From Terriglobia bacterium (GTDB lineage Bacteria > Acidobacteriota > Terriglobia > UBA7540): a stretch of 64,000 nucleotides of DNA. The stretch spans positions 36,073 to 100,072 of the forward strand of contig JASHON010000205.1 of the NCBI GenBank assembly GCA_030041095.1, read 5' to 3'. Of the stretch, positions 25,550-35,755 are shown one piece after another (positions within the stretch are counted from its first letter, which is position 1; each line of letters begins with the position of its first letter). Both the position numbers and the translations under genes were made by a program. The notes under the pieces were generated by a model. It searched no databases, was not told the DNA's origin, and saw nothing but the letters and a program-made list of their open reading frames with translations.

Positions 25550-27263
25550 TTCCAGAATCCGCCAATCCCGCCGCCAACACCTGCAATCGCTTGCGGGCGG
25601 CTTGTGCTTTATCATTCCGGTCTTTCGAGGCGGACGCCAAGGCCAGCCTGTTCTTGCGCCGGGGCCGTGGTTTGGCGAAATGGCCCAGCGGGCGGGGCTT
25701 GATGCCTTTCGAGACACTTGCGGATCCATTGCCAAAAACTATCTCGTCGAATGCGCGGGCAGCGGCGTGGCTCTCTTCGACTACAACCATGACGGTTTGC
25801 TGGATGTCTTTTTCCTGAACGGATCAACGTTCGAGATACTCGATGGCGGCCATTTACCTCGCACCTCGAGCCGGCTGTTTCGAAACAACGGTGACGGCAC
25901 ATTCACGGACGTCACGCGGCCAAGCGGCCTCGTGAACGACGGCTGGGGAATGGGCGTGGCCGTCGCGGACTTCGATAACGACGGCCATCCGGACGTCTTC
26001 ATCACCAATTTCGGACCGAACCGGCTTTTCCACAATAACGGAAATGGAACTTTCTCCGACGTCACGCAGGATGCCGGAGTTGAAGGGGGAAACTGGAGCA
26101 CGGGATGCGCGTGGGGCGATTACGACCGCGATGGGCGCCTTGACCTTTACGTGGCGCGATATGTGGATTTCCATCGCGCGACCATTCCGCGGCCCGGAGC
26201 CAACGACTATTGCCTCTATCACGGTGTGCCTGTGGCTTGCGGGCCGCTCGGCCTGCCCGGCCTTGCCGACCTTTTCTACCACAATGAAGGAAACGGAAAA
26301 TTCCGCGAAGTGAGCCGCGAAACTGGCGTGATTGATACTGACAAGGCTTACGGCTGGAGCGCGGCTTGGTGCGATTTCGATAACGACGGATGGCCGGACA
26401 TCTTTGTAGCCAATGATTCCATGCCGAATTACTTGTGGCACAACAATGGCAACGGAACGTTCGAGGAAATCGGCATGACCGCCGGCTGTGCGGTCAGCGC
26501 CGATGGCCGCCCCCAATCCTCCATGGGCATTGCCTTGGGTGATTACGATAATGACGGCTGGATGGACATGCTGGTCACCACTTTTTCGGAAGACTACAAA
26601 ACTCTTTTCCACAACGTCAAAGGCAATTTCGACGACGTGAGCCTTCAGGCCGGGCTGGGCATCACAACGTTCAAAAACCTTGCGTGGGGCACGGGCTTCA
26701 TCGATTACGACAACGACGGGTGGAAAGACATTTTTATTGCTAACGGCCACATCTATCCACAGGCCGATGAGGCCGGCAATCATTACTTCCAGAACAATCA
26801 GTTGTTTCATAATCTCCGCAACGGGCGCTTCGCGTTGCTGCCCGATTCTGAAAGCGGATTCACTAAGGCGCTCAGCAGCCGCGGCGCAGCCTGGGGTGAT
26901 TTGGATAACGATGGCGCCATCGAGATCGTCGTGAACAACATCGGTCACCATCCATTTCTTTATTCTCCGCGGCAACATGGCGGCCGAAGCTGGACCCGCA
27001 TCCGCCTGACGGGAACACGAAGCAATCATGACGCCATCGGCGCTCGCGTGCGTGTGACCGCGAACGGCACGGCGCAAACGGACGAAGTGCGCAGTGGCGA
27101 GAGCTACGTTTCCACCTGCGATCTTCGTCTGCACTTCGGCCTGGGTGACTCCGCGGTTGTGGAACGCATTGAAATTCGCTGGCCCAGCGGGCTCACTGAA
27201 ACGCATACGAATCTGCCGGTGAATCGTGAGCTGCAGTTTGAGGAGGGGAAACAGGGAAAGTGA
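25542..27263 (+). CDS. CRTAC1 family protein (FG-GAP/VCBS propeller plus ASPIC/UnbV domain)
   Basis: Predicted 573 residues. The N-terminus has a weak twin-Arg-like region (QSRRQHLQSLAGGLCFIIP). Calcium-binding FG-GAP-type repeats of the form 'DFDNDGWPDIFVANDS', 'DYDNDGWMDMLVTTFS' and 'DYDNDGWKDIFIANGH' recur between residues 75 and 450. The final 90 residues ('DAIGARVRVTANGTAQ', 'RLHFGLGDSAVVERIEIRWP') are the ASPIC/UnbV domain. Such proteins are secreted and widespread in Acidobacteriota; their ligand is not known. A conserved pair of Cys ('YCLYHGVPVACGP') is also present in the paralogue at 28897. Confidence 0.9.
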   Translation: MNNSRIRQSRRQHLQSLAGGLCFIIPVFRGGRQGQPVLAPGPWFGEMAQRAGLDAFRDTCGSIAKNYLVECAGSGVALFDYNHDGLLDVFFLNGSTFEILDGGHLPRTSSRLFRNNGDGTFTDVTRPSGLVNDGWGMGVAVADFDNDGHPDVFITNFGPNRLFHNNGNGTFSDVTQDAGVEGGNWSTGCAWGDYDRDGRLDLYVARYVDFHRATIPRPGANDYCLYHGVPVACGPLGLPGLADLFYHNEGNGKFREVSRETGVIDTDKAYGWSAAWCDFDNDGWPDIFVANDSMPNYLWHNNGNGTFEEIGMTAGCAVSADGRPQSSMGIALGDYDNDGWMDMLVTTFSEDYKTLFHNVKGNFDDVSLQAGLGITTFKNLAWGTGFIDYDNDGWKDIFIANGHIYPQADEAGNHYFQNNQLFHNLRNGRFALLPDSESGFTKALSSRGAAWGDLDNDGAIEIVVNNIGHHPFLYSPRQHGGRSWTRIRLTGTRSNHDAIGARVRVTANGTAQTDEVRSGESYVSTCDLRLHFGLGDSAVVERIEIRWPSGLTETHTNLPVNRELQFEEGKQGK

Positions 27264-27428
27264 TGGCAGCAAGGTGAACAGCGCCTCCGCCGCCCGAGTT
27301 GAAAGAACAAAACTTCGCGACACTTGCTCCGCTCGCTCCTTTTAGGCCGAAACGTAAAGACGGAAAGGGCTTATGAGGGGATCGCTGCCCAGGGCATGGA
27401 TAGCGCACGGTCTGTCTCCTCTTTCGGC

Positions 27429-28900
27429 TCACCAAACCAGCGAAGTGATGGAGTCTGGAGAAAGGGCCAACGTCAGCTCGCGAGGTCCCAAGATAAACTG
27501 CACGCGCTGTTCATCAGCCTTACTGCGGTTTGTAACCACCAGCACGCGGCTGCCGTCCGGGTTTTGGGCGGCAATGTGATCGATGTCCGGAATATCTCCG
27601 GAGGAAGCGAAAATGCGCGCGCCTCTTTGAACGGCCTTGGAATAATGAGTTAAGGCGTAGTATGCCCCGCTGTGGGTGATCTGCTGAGATTTAGTATTGA
27701 TGCAGAGGAGGCCTCCGGGCCGTCGGGCGCGCGGCGGGTTCGCAAGATCGGGCCGTCCGTCTTGATCAAGGAGCAGATTCCAGACGCAAATGCATCGCGC
27801 CCAGTTGCGGAGGATGTTTGCGAAAGCACTAGAGCATGCCGCCCAATTCGTTCCGTAAGGGTGATACGCAAATCCGCGTTTTACTGGCGAAAAGAGATGA
27901 GCCGGGATGCCGCCTTCCGTAAAATACATGTGCTTTTCCGGGAACATGTTATGCACCCGAGTCATGGCATCAGGCGACCCCGCGTAAGAGTGCCAGGCAA
28001 CTCCGTCCACATACTTGTACACACCCTCGTTGCTCAGCTCATCGACGGCCCGCCCCCAAAGGTTGTAGTTATGATCGAGAATCCAGATCTTGGTGTCCAG
28101 CGAAGCTTGATCGAGCGCAGGACCCAGGTGATTCATCACAAAGCCCATTCATACTGCTGTCCCCAGAGTGTGGCTGGAAAACGTCCATCCTGATCGGTAT
28201 CGACTTCATTGTTCACGGTCACAGCCTGAACTTTGACGCCAGCGGCGGCATAAGCTTGAAGAAACTTAACGAAATATTGCGCGTGGGGCACGAACCAGTG
28301 CTCGCGCATCGAGCCGCCGAGCATCGATCCTCCTGCTTTCATCCATCCGGGCGGGCTCCAGACGCATGAAAAGAGGAAAAGATCCGGGTTGATCTCTCTC
28401 GCCTGCCGGAGCGTGGGTAGAATCCACTTGCGGTCGTGCGCGATGGTAAATCGCTTCAACTCCGGATCAGGGAAAACGTCCTCATCGTAGTTATACATCT
28501 CTGTCGAGTAGTCGCTCAAGCCAATGCAGGTTCGTCCCACGGATAGCCGCAGTCCCTCCGGTCCATAAAGGTCAGCCAATAGCAACTGGCGCTGGCTGGG
28601 CGACATCTGATGGAAGAGATAGCAGGAGGCGTCAGTGAACGCGCCCCCGAATCCCAGTATTTCCTGGCGGAGCTTGCCGGGCTCAAGGTGAACGCCTTGG
28701 GGTGCTACTTCGGCCCGGGTCTCCCACTGAGGCGGTGATTGAACCGGCTGAAATTTCTCTTCCTTCGAGGTTCGCCAGGCATGCACGGGTCCCGGAGCGC
28801 CTTGAGAATCGCCGTGCAACTCCGCGGCGCCTGCGGTGGCCGCAACAGCTCCGGCAGCGGTCGCCCGCTTCAGGAATTCGCAACGATTTGTGAGCTTCAT
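27429..28900 (-). pseudogene. GH30-like glucosylceramidase-type glycosidase, frameshifted
   Basis: Two overlapping frames join into one GH30 family protein. The upstream part (from ATG 28900, with GGAGG just before it) has 'ILGFGGAFTDASCYLF', 'SCVWSPPGWMKAGGS' and the acid/base Glu in 'TVNNEVD', and ends early at 'QYEWAL'. The downstream part begins 'MGFVMNHLGPAL' and holds the nucleophile Glu in 'YFTEGGIP'. One missing base (an A between 28149 and 28148, giving GAA-ATG-GGC) restores a continuous reading. Thus the two catalytic Glu lie on opposite sides of the shift and the protein is inactive unless the indel is an assembly error. The N-terminus has NRCEFLKRA, a Tat motif with the second Arg replaced. 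Confidence 0.75.
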
Positions 28901-30669
28901 GATCTGCCTCCTTTGGAAAGGATACCTTTGCCTTCCTCGATCCGATAAAACCGGTCTGCGCGGAGGTCGGCAAAGGTCTCGACTTGGCCGTTCGGCCATG
29001 CAATTTCCAGCTTGTCCACGCGGTCACAACTACCAAGTCCAAAATGAAGGCGAAGGTCATTTTGAGACAGATAGCTTCCACCGCTCAGGACTACAGCGCT
29101 CTGAACGAGGCCGCCCGCAGTTGCTTTAGCGCGCGCATTAAGCGCCAAGCGGTTGCTGATGGTTCCTAAGAGTTCCACGCCAATCCAATGATTGGGTAGG
29201 CCGCCCTCCGTCCGCAGAACCATCGGCTGGCCTTGGAGATTTTCAACGACGAACGCGAGGCGTCCATCGTTAAACAAGTCGCCCACCGCCATGCCTCGGC
29301 TCACCTGCAAAATCTGGATCGCAGGGCCTACCCGCGCGCTGATGTCGCGGAAAGTGCCATCCCGCTGGTTTAAAAAAAGGAGCTTCGGCTCCCGGTATCG
29401 CGTGCCGATATTGCCGGAATCCACTTGGGGATAGACGTGCCCGTTCACCATGAAAAAATCGAGCCAGCCGTCATTGTCGAAATCCACGAAAGCGTCTCCC
29501 CATCCCACATAGCGCGTCGTCCTCCACGCAATTCCGGCCGCGTAAGAAACATCGGTGAAACTCATCCCTCCGTCGTTCCTGAACAGCGCCGCGTACTCAA
29601 AGCTGAAATGCGTTACGGCAATAGACGGGTGCCCCGTGTGCAAATAGTCGCCCACCGTCACGCCCATGTTGGCCTGCGCTTTCCCATCCTGACTTACCGC
29701 GACCCCGGCCTGATAGGCGATATCCGCAAAGCGGCCGTTTCCGTCGTTCCGATACAAGTAATTCTGCCCCCCGTCGTTGGCCACAAAGAGATCGAGCATG
29801 CCGTTGTTGTCGAAGTCGCACCAGACGACACCTAGTCCGAAAAGGCGCGCAGGGTTGCTGACGCCAGCGTGTTCCGTGACATCCGTAAACGTTCCGTCCC
29901 CGTTGTTGTGATACAAACTGTCAGGCGATCCCGTAAGGCCTCGTGGGCCACACTGGACGGGAATCCCACGGTATTCGCAGTTGATTTGCGACCCGAATTT
30001 CGGCAGGTCATTGAGATGGAAGTCCACATAGTGGGCAAGAAACAGGTCAACCCAGCCATCGCGGTCATAGTCCCCAAACGCTGCACCAGTCACCCAGCCG
30101 GAATCTCCTCCAAGGCCTGACTGTTGGGTCACGTCGGTAAAGGTACCGTCGCCATTATTTCGATAAAGAACCACGCCCCCAAAACAGGTGACCAAAAGGT
30201 CGGGCCAGCCATCGTTGTTATAGTCTCCCACGACGGCCCCCATCGCCCAGCCGGGATGGCCAACGCCCGCTTTTTCGGTGACGTCGGTAAACGTACCATC
30301 GCGGTTATTGCGATAGAGCGCGCTTCGTGCCTTCTTGCCGGCCAGCGCCATCGCGACGCTGGGCGCATTCGTGAAATAGATATCCAGCCAGCCATCCCGG
30401 TCGTAGTCGATGAGCGCCACGCCGCCGCTCATGGACTCGACAATGTATTTCTGTTCTGGGGCGGACAAATGATTGAAGTCAATTCCCGTGGAGCTAGTGA
30501 TATCTACCAAGTGCGGGTAAGGACCATCCGGAGAAGCTCCGCGCGCCGATCCCCTCAAAGATGAGGCCCACCCGCTCTCATCCTGCGCCAGAAGCCAGCC
30601 CGCCAGTGTTCGAGGCGCACTGAAGGATGCTGCCTTCTTGAGGAATTCACGGCGGCTCGCCGGAGTCAT
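28897..30669 (-). CDS. Tat-exported CRTAC1 family protein (FG-GAP repeats, ASPIC/UnbV)
   Basis: Predicted 590 residues from ATG 30669 (MTPASRREFLKKAASFS). The twin-arginine motif is canonical. Repeats such as 'DYDRDGWVDLFLAHYVDFH', 'DFDNNGMLDLFVANDG' and 'DFDNDGWLDFFMVNGH' fill residues 60-480; the C-terminal 'LNARAKATAGGLVQSAVVLS' and 'LRLHFGLGSCDRVDKLEI' make up ASPIC/UnbV. Its TGA overlaps the GH30 ATG as ATGA, so expression of the glycosidase is coupled. It is a paralogue of the protein at 25542 and also keeps the pair of Cys ('NCEYRGIPVQCGP'). Confidence 0.9.
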   Translation of the reverse strand: MTPASRREFLKKAASFSAPRTLAGWLLAQDESGWASSLRGSARGASPDGPYPHLVDITSSTGIDFNHLSAPEQKYIVESMSGGVALIDYDRDGWLDIYFTNAPSVAMALAGKKARSALYRNNRDGTFTDVTEKAGVGHPGWAMGAVVGDYNNDGWPDLLVTCFGGVVLYRNNGDGTFTDVTQQSGLGGDSGWVTGAAFGDYDRDGWVDLFLAHYVDFHLNDLPKFGSQINCEYRGIPVQCGPRGLTGSPDSLYHNNGDGTFTDVTEHAGVSNPARLFGLGVVWCDFDNNGMLDLFVANDGGQNYLYRNDGNGRFADIAYQAGVAVSQDGKAQANMGVTVGDYLHTGHPSIAVTHFSFEYAALFRNDGGMSFTDVSYAAGIAWRTTRYVGWGDAFVDFDNDGWLDFFMVNGHVYPQVDSGNIGTRYREPKLLFLNQRDGTFRDISARVGPAIQILQVSRGMAVGDLFNDGRLAFVVENLQGQPMVLRTEGGLPNHWIGVELLGTISNRLALNARAKATAGGLVQSAVVLSGGSYLSQNDLRLHFGLGSCDRVDKLEIAWPNGQVETFADLRADRFYRIEEGKGILSKGGRS

Positions 30670-30728
30670 GATTGTTCGGCCGTGATGGGATAGGTGCTGC
30701 GGACCCAATAAGAACACAGAAGGGCCGG

Positions 30729-31925
30729 CTAAGAATGGCTCTTTTCAGGCCCGTCGAGCGCTTCCTTTGCGGGTTCGACGCGCAGCGTACGGTAAAGATT
30801 CCTCAGCTCAGCCTTGATCGCCTTGTATTTTTTGTACTGCTGGAATTCGCGTTGGGCCTCGGCGCTTTGTCCGGTGCGCCAGTAGAGCGTACTGAGGCGG
30901 AAGTACGCGACAGCATTGGTCGGGTCAAGCTGGATGGCGCGTTTCAGAAGCGGTTCAGCTTTCTCCATCTGGCCCATGGACATCAACACTTCCGCAAGGC
31001 CGAGATTGGCCTGCGAGTCGTCAGGGCGCAGTTGAAGGGCCCGCGCATAGCGCTCGTAAGCTTCCTTGAGGTGGCCTTTTTGGTCTGCAATGGCGCCTAG
31101 CCTGCATTCTGACGCCTCATCATAGGGATTCAGCGAGAGAGCCTTCTTGTATTCGCTCTCAGCCCCGTCCCGCGTGGCATCCGAATCGTAAAGCATTTCG
31201 GCAAGCTCATAATGGGGTGCAGGACGACGCGGGTCCGCCTTGATCGAAGCGCGGAAACTTTCAATCGCCTCCTGCGGATGCCCATGCTTCGCCAGCGCGA
31301 GTCCCATAACCTCACGCATGTAAGCAGACTTCGGAGCGACGACCAACAAGCTTAGGATGGACTGCTCGGTCAGCTCTGAATAGACTCGGTAGGCGCTGTA
31401 AAGAAGCGCTGGATTCATGGGTTCCATTTTCCTCAGAACCCCGATCGTCGCTGCAGCCTTATCGAGATCCCCGGTCTTGGAATAGAGGTCGATCAGTTCC
31501 ATGCCGGTTTCAATTCGAATCTTCTCGTTCTCGACATTTGGAAAGGCTTTCTCCAAGTCGCCGCGCGCCGCTTTGAAATCTCCCGCCCGCTTTTCAGCGA
31601 TGCCCAGAAGAGCTTGAATTTTCCACAACCCCGGCTGCAGTTTCAGCGCGGCCCGGAATTGCGGAACGGCCTCCGCATAGTTTCCCTGGAAGTACAACAG
31701 CACACCCAGGTTCGCGCGGGCATCCACGTTTTCCGGCGCCAGCGTCACGATGGACCTAAATTCGGAGGCCGCGAGATCAAGCTTGTGCTCCTTCAGATAT
31801 TCCTCCGCCTGGCGGGCATGGGATTCCAGTTGTTGCTGGCGGCTGGAAGCGGACTGGGCGAGACTGGGACGGGCGGCCAAGAAGAGCACCAGCCCTAGAA
31901 GGAAATAGAATCTTCGCTGGGTCAT
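30729..31925 (-). CDS. Secreted TPR protein
   Basis: Predicted 398 residues. Signal peptide 'FYFLLGLVLFLAARPSLAQ' at residues 6-24. About ten TPR-like units follow ('ARANLGVLLYFQGNYAEAVP', 'APHYELAEMLYDSDATRDGA', 'AYFRLSTLYWRTGQSAEAQR'). It is the first gene of the minus-strand cluster TPR-CRTAC1-GH30 and mirrors the plus-strand TPR-TPR-CRTAC1 cluster. A basic, less regular tail may be a binding surface. Function unknown. Confidence 0.85.
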   Translation of the reverse strand: MTQRRFYFLLGLVLFLAARPSLAQSASSRQQQLESHARQAEEYLKEHKLDLAASEFRSIVTLAPENVDARANLGVLLYFQGNYAEAVPQFRAALKLQPGLWKIQALLGIAEKRAGDFKAARGDLEKAFPNVENEKIRIETGMELIDLYSKTGDLDKAAATIGVLRKMEPMNPALLYSAYRVYSELTEQSILSLLVVAPKSAYMREVMGLALAKHGHPQEAIESFRASIKADPRRPAPHYELAEMLYDSDATRDGAESEYKKALSLNPYDEASECRLGAIADQKGHLKEAYERYARALQLRPDDSQANLGLAEVLMSMGQMEKAEPLLKRAIQLDPTNAVAYFRLSTLYWRTGQSAEAQREFQQYKKYKAIKAELRNLYRTLRVEPAKEALDGPEKSHS

Positions 31926-32002
31926 CCCGTCATTATATGGCGATTGTGTCGGTAGTGCTGACCTCTGTTTTTCAGGTTCGCGGTCTTCGAGTGGGCCTCG
32001 GA

Positions 32003-32032
32003 CAAAAAGCCGCCGACCTCAAAGCCGGCGGC
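32003..32032 (-). terminator. Possible second terminator or GC repeat hairpin
   Basis: GCCGCCG (32009-32015) pairs with CGGCGGC (32026-32032) around a 10-nt loop, and on the minus strand is followed by TTTTTG. It lies downstream of the better terminator at 32115. The arm sequence resembles dispersed GC hairpins seen elsewhere in the window. Confidence 0.4.
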
Positions 32033-32114
32033 GCTACCGGCTCTCCTTTGATGTTCGTGCACAAGCCGCGAAGTTTTCAAAAGCAGGAAATTTGGTGCCA
32101 CCTCACCTTTGCCC

Positions 32115-32158
32115 GCAAAAAAGAAGAGGGGACGGCCCCCTCCCCATGCCGCCGTCCC
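32115..32158 (-). terminator. Terminator of TonB-dependent receptor 1
   Basis: On the minus strand GGGACGGC (32158-32151) pairs with GCCGTCCC (32136-32129), followed by CTCTTCTTTTTTG. It lies 20-60 bp after the receptor's stop codon at 32177. Confidence 0.8.
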
Positions 32159-32176
32159 TAACTCTAACGAAGGCGC

Positions 32177-35100
32177 TTAGAACGAAAACCGGGCGCCGAT
32201 TTGAATTGACCGGGAGTTATTCGAAACACCGGTGATGGTGGCCACCCCCGAACTCGACACGTCATTATTCGGTAGTGTGAAGCTGGGATGGTTAAAGGCG
32301 TTCATAGCGTCCGCGCGAAGTTCAAACTTAAATCGTTCCTTGAAAGTCCAAGTCTTCGCCAGGGACAGCTCAACATTATTGAGATCTGGCCCGAGCAGCG
32401 CGTTCCTGCCACCACTCCCGAACACGCCATTACCCTGCTCGGCTGGAGTCTCAAACGCTGCCGAGTTGAACCAGCAGCTCAGCGTTCCCACTGCCGCGCC
32501 GTTGGGGCAAGTGCCTGAGTGAGGGGACACACCGGGAATGGGGCTGGCGAACTCATCTCCGGCCTGCGAATAATTGTTGACGCCGCTGTCCAACACCGTG
32601 AACGGAGTGCCGCTCTGTATGATAAATGCTCCTGCTACTCGCCATCCGCCGATGACGGCGTCCAAAGCGGAGTTGTGGCTCAAAAAGGCCCTGCCCGTGC
32701 CAACCGGCAGGTCGTAATACGCCGTCGCCTTGAACGCTTGCGGGACGTCTACGTTCGAATTGCCGTAGTTCGCGGCGGGATTGTTCCCGTATTCCCACTC
32801 CTGCACCCCGGCCGACCCCCCCTTGCCGGCCGAGTCCTGGTCATCGAGCATATGCGACCAGGCATAGTTGGCATTGAAGCTCAGCCCGTTGGAAAAGCGC
32901 TTCTCAAACACGATCTGCAGCGAGTTGTAGTTGGAGATGGCATCGAAGTTCGAGCCGGAAAGCGCGCCGAACGCCGGATACGGGCGCTCGCAGGTGGAGG
33001 GATCCGCCGCGATGCTCGTCGGCGTCGCCCCGTTGCAATCGGATACATCCGAGGGGTTCAACTCGGCCGGGTTGGTGATTTGGTTGAGGTCGGTAAGGTA
33101 CTGCAGGTTCGTGGCGTGGCTGCCGACGTAAGAAATCGATGCCATAAAATTGTGAGCGAACTCATGCTGGACGGAGAAATTCCATTGCCAGATTTCCCCC
33201 GGCGTGATGTTATAGGGCTCGTAAGGCGGACTAAAAACGGGATTGGTGATGTAAGACGAGGGGTTCCGCGAAGCCGATTGGTAGGGCAGGGCATTGGCCA
33301 TCATCGTGGCGCTCGAGTCCAAATAGAGCGGGGTGGTGTTTGGGGCGGCAATCCAGCCTATGTCTCCTGCGGCGGCGTCCGGGTCGCTGTTGCTGCCCTC
33401 AATGGCGGCACCATACCCCATCTGCGCGCCTCCCTCGCCTCCATAAATGTCCATCATGTAGTTGTAGGCAAATATGCCAGCTCCGCCCCGGACGACGGTA
33501 TTGGGCCTGATCTGCCAGGCAAAGCCGGCGCGCGGGAGGAAGGTACGATAGTCCGGCTTCTGCAAGGTCGATCGATTATCCTGGGGGGCAAACCATAGCG
33601 AGCCCGCCGTGCCGGCGAAGGGGCCGAAGTCATTGATGAGATTCTGGTCAAAGTCGCCCAGGCGATTGTATTCCTCGCTCATGCCGGTGTTTCCTGTCCA
33701 GCGCAAGCCGAAGTTTACCGTGAGATTGGGCTTCACTTTAAAGTCGTCTTGAATGAAGAGATTCGGCTGCTTCTCCCGCATGCCGGTTATGCCCTCATTC
33801 AATGCGGACCAGTTTTCGACATTGCCCAGCAGGAAATCCGCGAAGCCCGAGCCAGCGGTTGAGGTATTCAGCGCTCCGTTGACGACGCCTCCAGTGTATT
33901 GCCCGGTAAAATCGTAGTTGCCGGCGCTGTTAGAGCCCCAAGCCGACGTATTGCCCTCGTCGATCAGCACCTCAATGCCGAACTTCAGGATGTGCCTGCC
34001 GCGAACCAGCGTGACCATATCCGACGGGTCAAAAATATTCTCGATGTAAATGGAGTCGCTGGATGGTGAATCGCCGGTCACGGCGTCTGGGCCGCCGATG
34101 TCCATTGCTGGCATTTGGTCAAAATGTGTATCTTGCAGGCCAAATGCCGTTAGCGGGTTCACTCCCTCAGTGTCGGAAAGGAACCAGTTGCCTTGCTTGG
34201 TATAGCCAAAGCGAAATATGTTCACCATGTTCGGAGCGAGAGTCCACGTATCGCTAAGCTGCGTTTGGTAAGCGTCCACGTCCCCGCTGCCGCAGAACTC
34301 TGGGCAGGGCCCGCTGTTATCGACCCCGGGGTTGTTCTTTGACATGATCGAGAAGTCGATGCGGTTCTTCGCGCTCATGTCGTAGTCCAAGCGCCCAAAA
34401 TACCTAAGAACCGGGGACGGAGAGGGAATCAAAATGAACGCGTTATCTACACATTCGTTCTGGTAGGGAGCGGCCGCGCAGGTTCCTATGCCTTGCGGAG
34501 CGGTGGGCCAGCCATCGGTAGAATGCTCGAATTTCAGCGCTACGGAGTCCATCCGTGACGCCGGGATCATGTTACCAGGGAACTGCGTCCGGCTCAATGT
34601 CGCGCCCGACCCGGTTGTCGAGAGCGGGTCATAGATGGGGTACATGCCGCTGAAGTCACCATTCTCCATAGCAACGGTCGGATAGGTTTCGTACGATGTG
34701 GATACGGTGTCATCAATTATGGCGTCTCGATCAAAGTAGAAAAAGAACTTATTCTTGAGAATCGGCCCGCCGACCGAGCCGCCCCACTCGTCGTAATGCA
34801 GAGGCGACACTGCATGTGCCGAGTTAGGAATTTCCGGGCCGGTGGGGTTCAGGGGGTTCGTTATCATCAGCGGCGCCTGATTGTTGAAATAGCCTGCGGC
34901 GTTTAGAGCGGTGTTCTGAGTGTAGTCGTAAAGCGACCCGTGCCAGGTGTTGGTTCCGCTCTTGGTGATCTGGTTGAACACGACGCCGCCCATGCCGTAT
35001 TGTGCCGAAAACGAGGAAGTATTCACCTGAACTTCCTGAATGGTCTCGAAGATCGCATCGTCGTTGTTGGAGGCGGCGTCCAAGGTGGTGCTGGCGCCGT

Positions 35101-35719
35101 TCAAGAGAAAGTTTCCGTAATTCGCCAAAACGCCATTTATGGAAACCGCCTCGCCGGCATTCCAGGCGCCCCCGCCCAACCAGGCGATCCCTTGAGTCGC
35201 GCCTGAAGCGCCCGGGAGATAGATGGCGAAGTTGGACCAATCGTTGCCGGTGATCCCGGCGCCCAACTGGGGCAAGTTCTGCATGTCGGTCGCTGTCATA
35301 ATTTCACTCTGCTGGCCGTTTTCGGTCTGAAGGAGCGGTGCACCCGCCACTACGACGGTCACCTTCTGCGTTGTTGCGCCAACTTGGAGCTTCGCGTTCT
35401 CCGTGATGACAGTTACACGCAGTACGACGGGCCCGACCGTCAATGACTTGAAACCGGTCTTGGTAAAAGTGATCTCGTAATCTCCGGGAGGCGTTGAGAA
35501 AGTATCGTAGAGTCCGGCACCGTTTGTGACGTACTTCCTCATCACGCCCGTATGAATGTCGTGCACCTCGACGGTCACGCCGGGCACCACGGCTCCCGAG
35601 GGATCCGTTACCGTGCCACGGATTTCACCTGTGTTGGTACTCTGCGGCAACGCCGTAGTTGCGTAAAGCAAAGTGCCAAAAATTACCGCCAAAAAAGTTA
35701 TGCGACTAATTTTCCCCAT
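32177..35719 (-). CDS. TonB-dependent receptor with N-terminal carboxypeptidase-regulatory-like domain (Oar-type) 1
   Basis: Predicted 1180 residues from ATG 35719 (GAGAGGA upstream). A signal peptide ('FLAVIFGTLLYATTALPQ') leads to a beta-sandwich of the CarboxypepD_reg type ('IRGTVTDPSGAVVPGVTVEV'), then a plug and a very large barrel. The chain ends in aromatic 'IGARFSF', the usual outer-membrane C-terminus. Family members import large substrates, often saccharides or peptides, across the outer membrane with TonB energy. The longer frame that begins at 35797 comes from a dispersed repeat (35756-35806) and is not real protein. It diverges from the malectin regulator at 36061, which may control it. 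Confidence 0.93.
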   Translation of the reverse strand: MGKISRITFLAVIFGTLLYATTALPQSTNTGEIRGTVTDPSGAVVPGVTVEVHDIHTGVMRKYVTNGAGLYDTFSTPPGDYEITFTKTGFKSLTVGPVVLRVTVITENAKLQVGATTQKVTVVVAGAPLLQTENGQQSEIMTATDMQNLPQLGAGITGNDWSNFAIYLPGASGATQGIAWLGGGAWNAGEAVSINGVLANYGNFLLNGASTTLDAASNNDDAIFETIQEVQVNTSSFSAQYGMGGVVFNQITKSGTNTWHGSLYDYTQNTALNAAGYFNNQAPLMITNPLNPTGPEIPNSAHAVSPLHYDEWGGSVGGPILKNKFFFYFDRDAIIDDTVSTSYETYPTVAMENGDFSGMYPIYDPLSTTGSGATLSRTQFPGNMIPASRMDSVALKFEHSTDGWPTAPQGIGTCAAAPYQNECVDNAFILIPSPSPVLRYFGRLDYDMSAKNRIDFSIMSKNNPGVDNSGPCPEFCGSGDVDAYQTQLSDTWTLAPNMVNIFRFGYTKQGNWFLSDTEGVNPLTAFGLQDTHFDQMPAMDIGGPDAVTGDSPSSDSIYIENIFDPSDMVTLVRGRHILKFGIEVLIDEGNTSAWGSNSAGNYDFTGQYTGGVVNGALNTSTAGSGFADFLLGNVENWSALNEGITGMREKQPNLFIQDDFKVKPNLTVNFGLRWTGNTGMSEEYNRLGDFDQNLINDFGPFAGTAGSLWFAPQDNRSTLQKPDYRTFLPRAGFAWQIRPNTVVRGGAGIFAYNYMMDIYGGEGGAQMGYGAAIEGSNSDPDAAAGDIGWIAAPNTTPLYLDSSATMMANALPYQSASRNPSSYITNPVFSPPYEPYNITPGEIWQWNFSVQHEFAHNFMASISYVGSHATNLQYLTDLNQITNPAELNPSDVSDCNGATPTSIAADPSTCERPYPAFGALSGSNFDAISNYNSLQIVFEKRFSNGLSFNANYAWSHMLDDQDSAGKGGSAGVQEWEYGNNPAANYGNSNVDVPQAFKATAYYDLPVGTGRAFLSHNSALDAVIGGWRVAGAFIIQSGTPFTVLDSGVNNYSQAGDEFASPIPGVSPHSGTCPNGAAVGTLSCWFNSAAFETPAEQGNGVFGSGGRNALLGPDLNNVELSLAKTWTFKERFKFELRADAMNAFNHPSFTLPNNDVSSSGVATITGVSNNSRSIQIGARFSF

Positions 35720-35755
35720 TTTTTCCTCTCCCGACGCCTGAGGCGTTGCCGTTCT

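Noticed and set aside
25854..27323. 489-codon open frame on the minus strand
   Set aside because: Antisense to the FG-GAP repeats; its regular pattern (VVIEV, VVVIV) only mirrors the DNDG repeats of the real gene.
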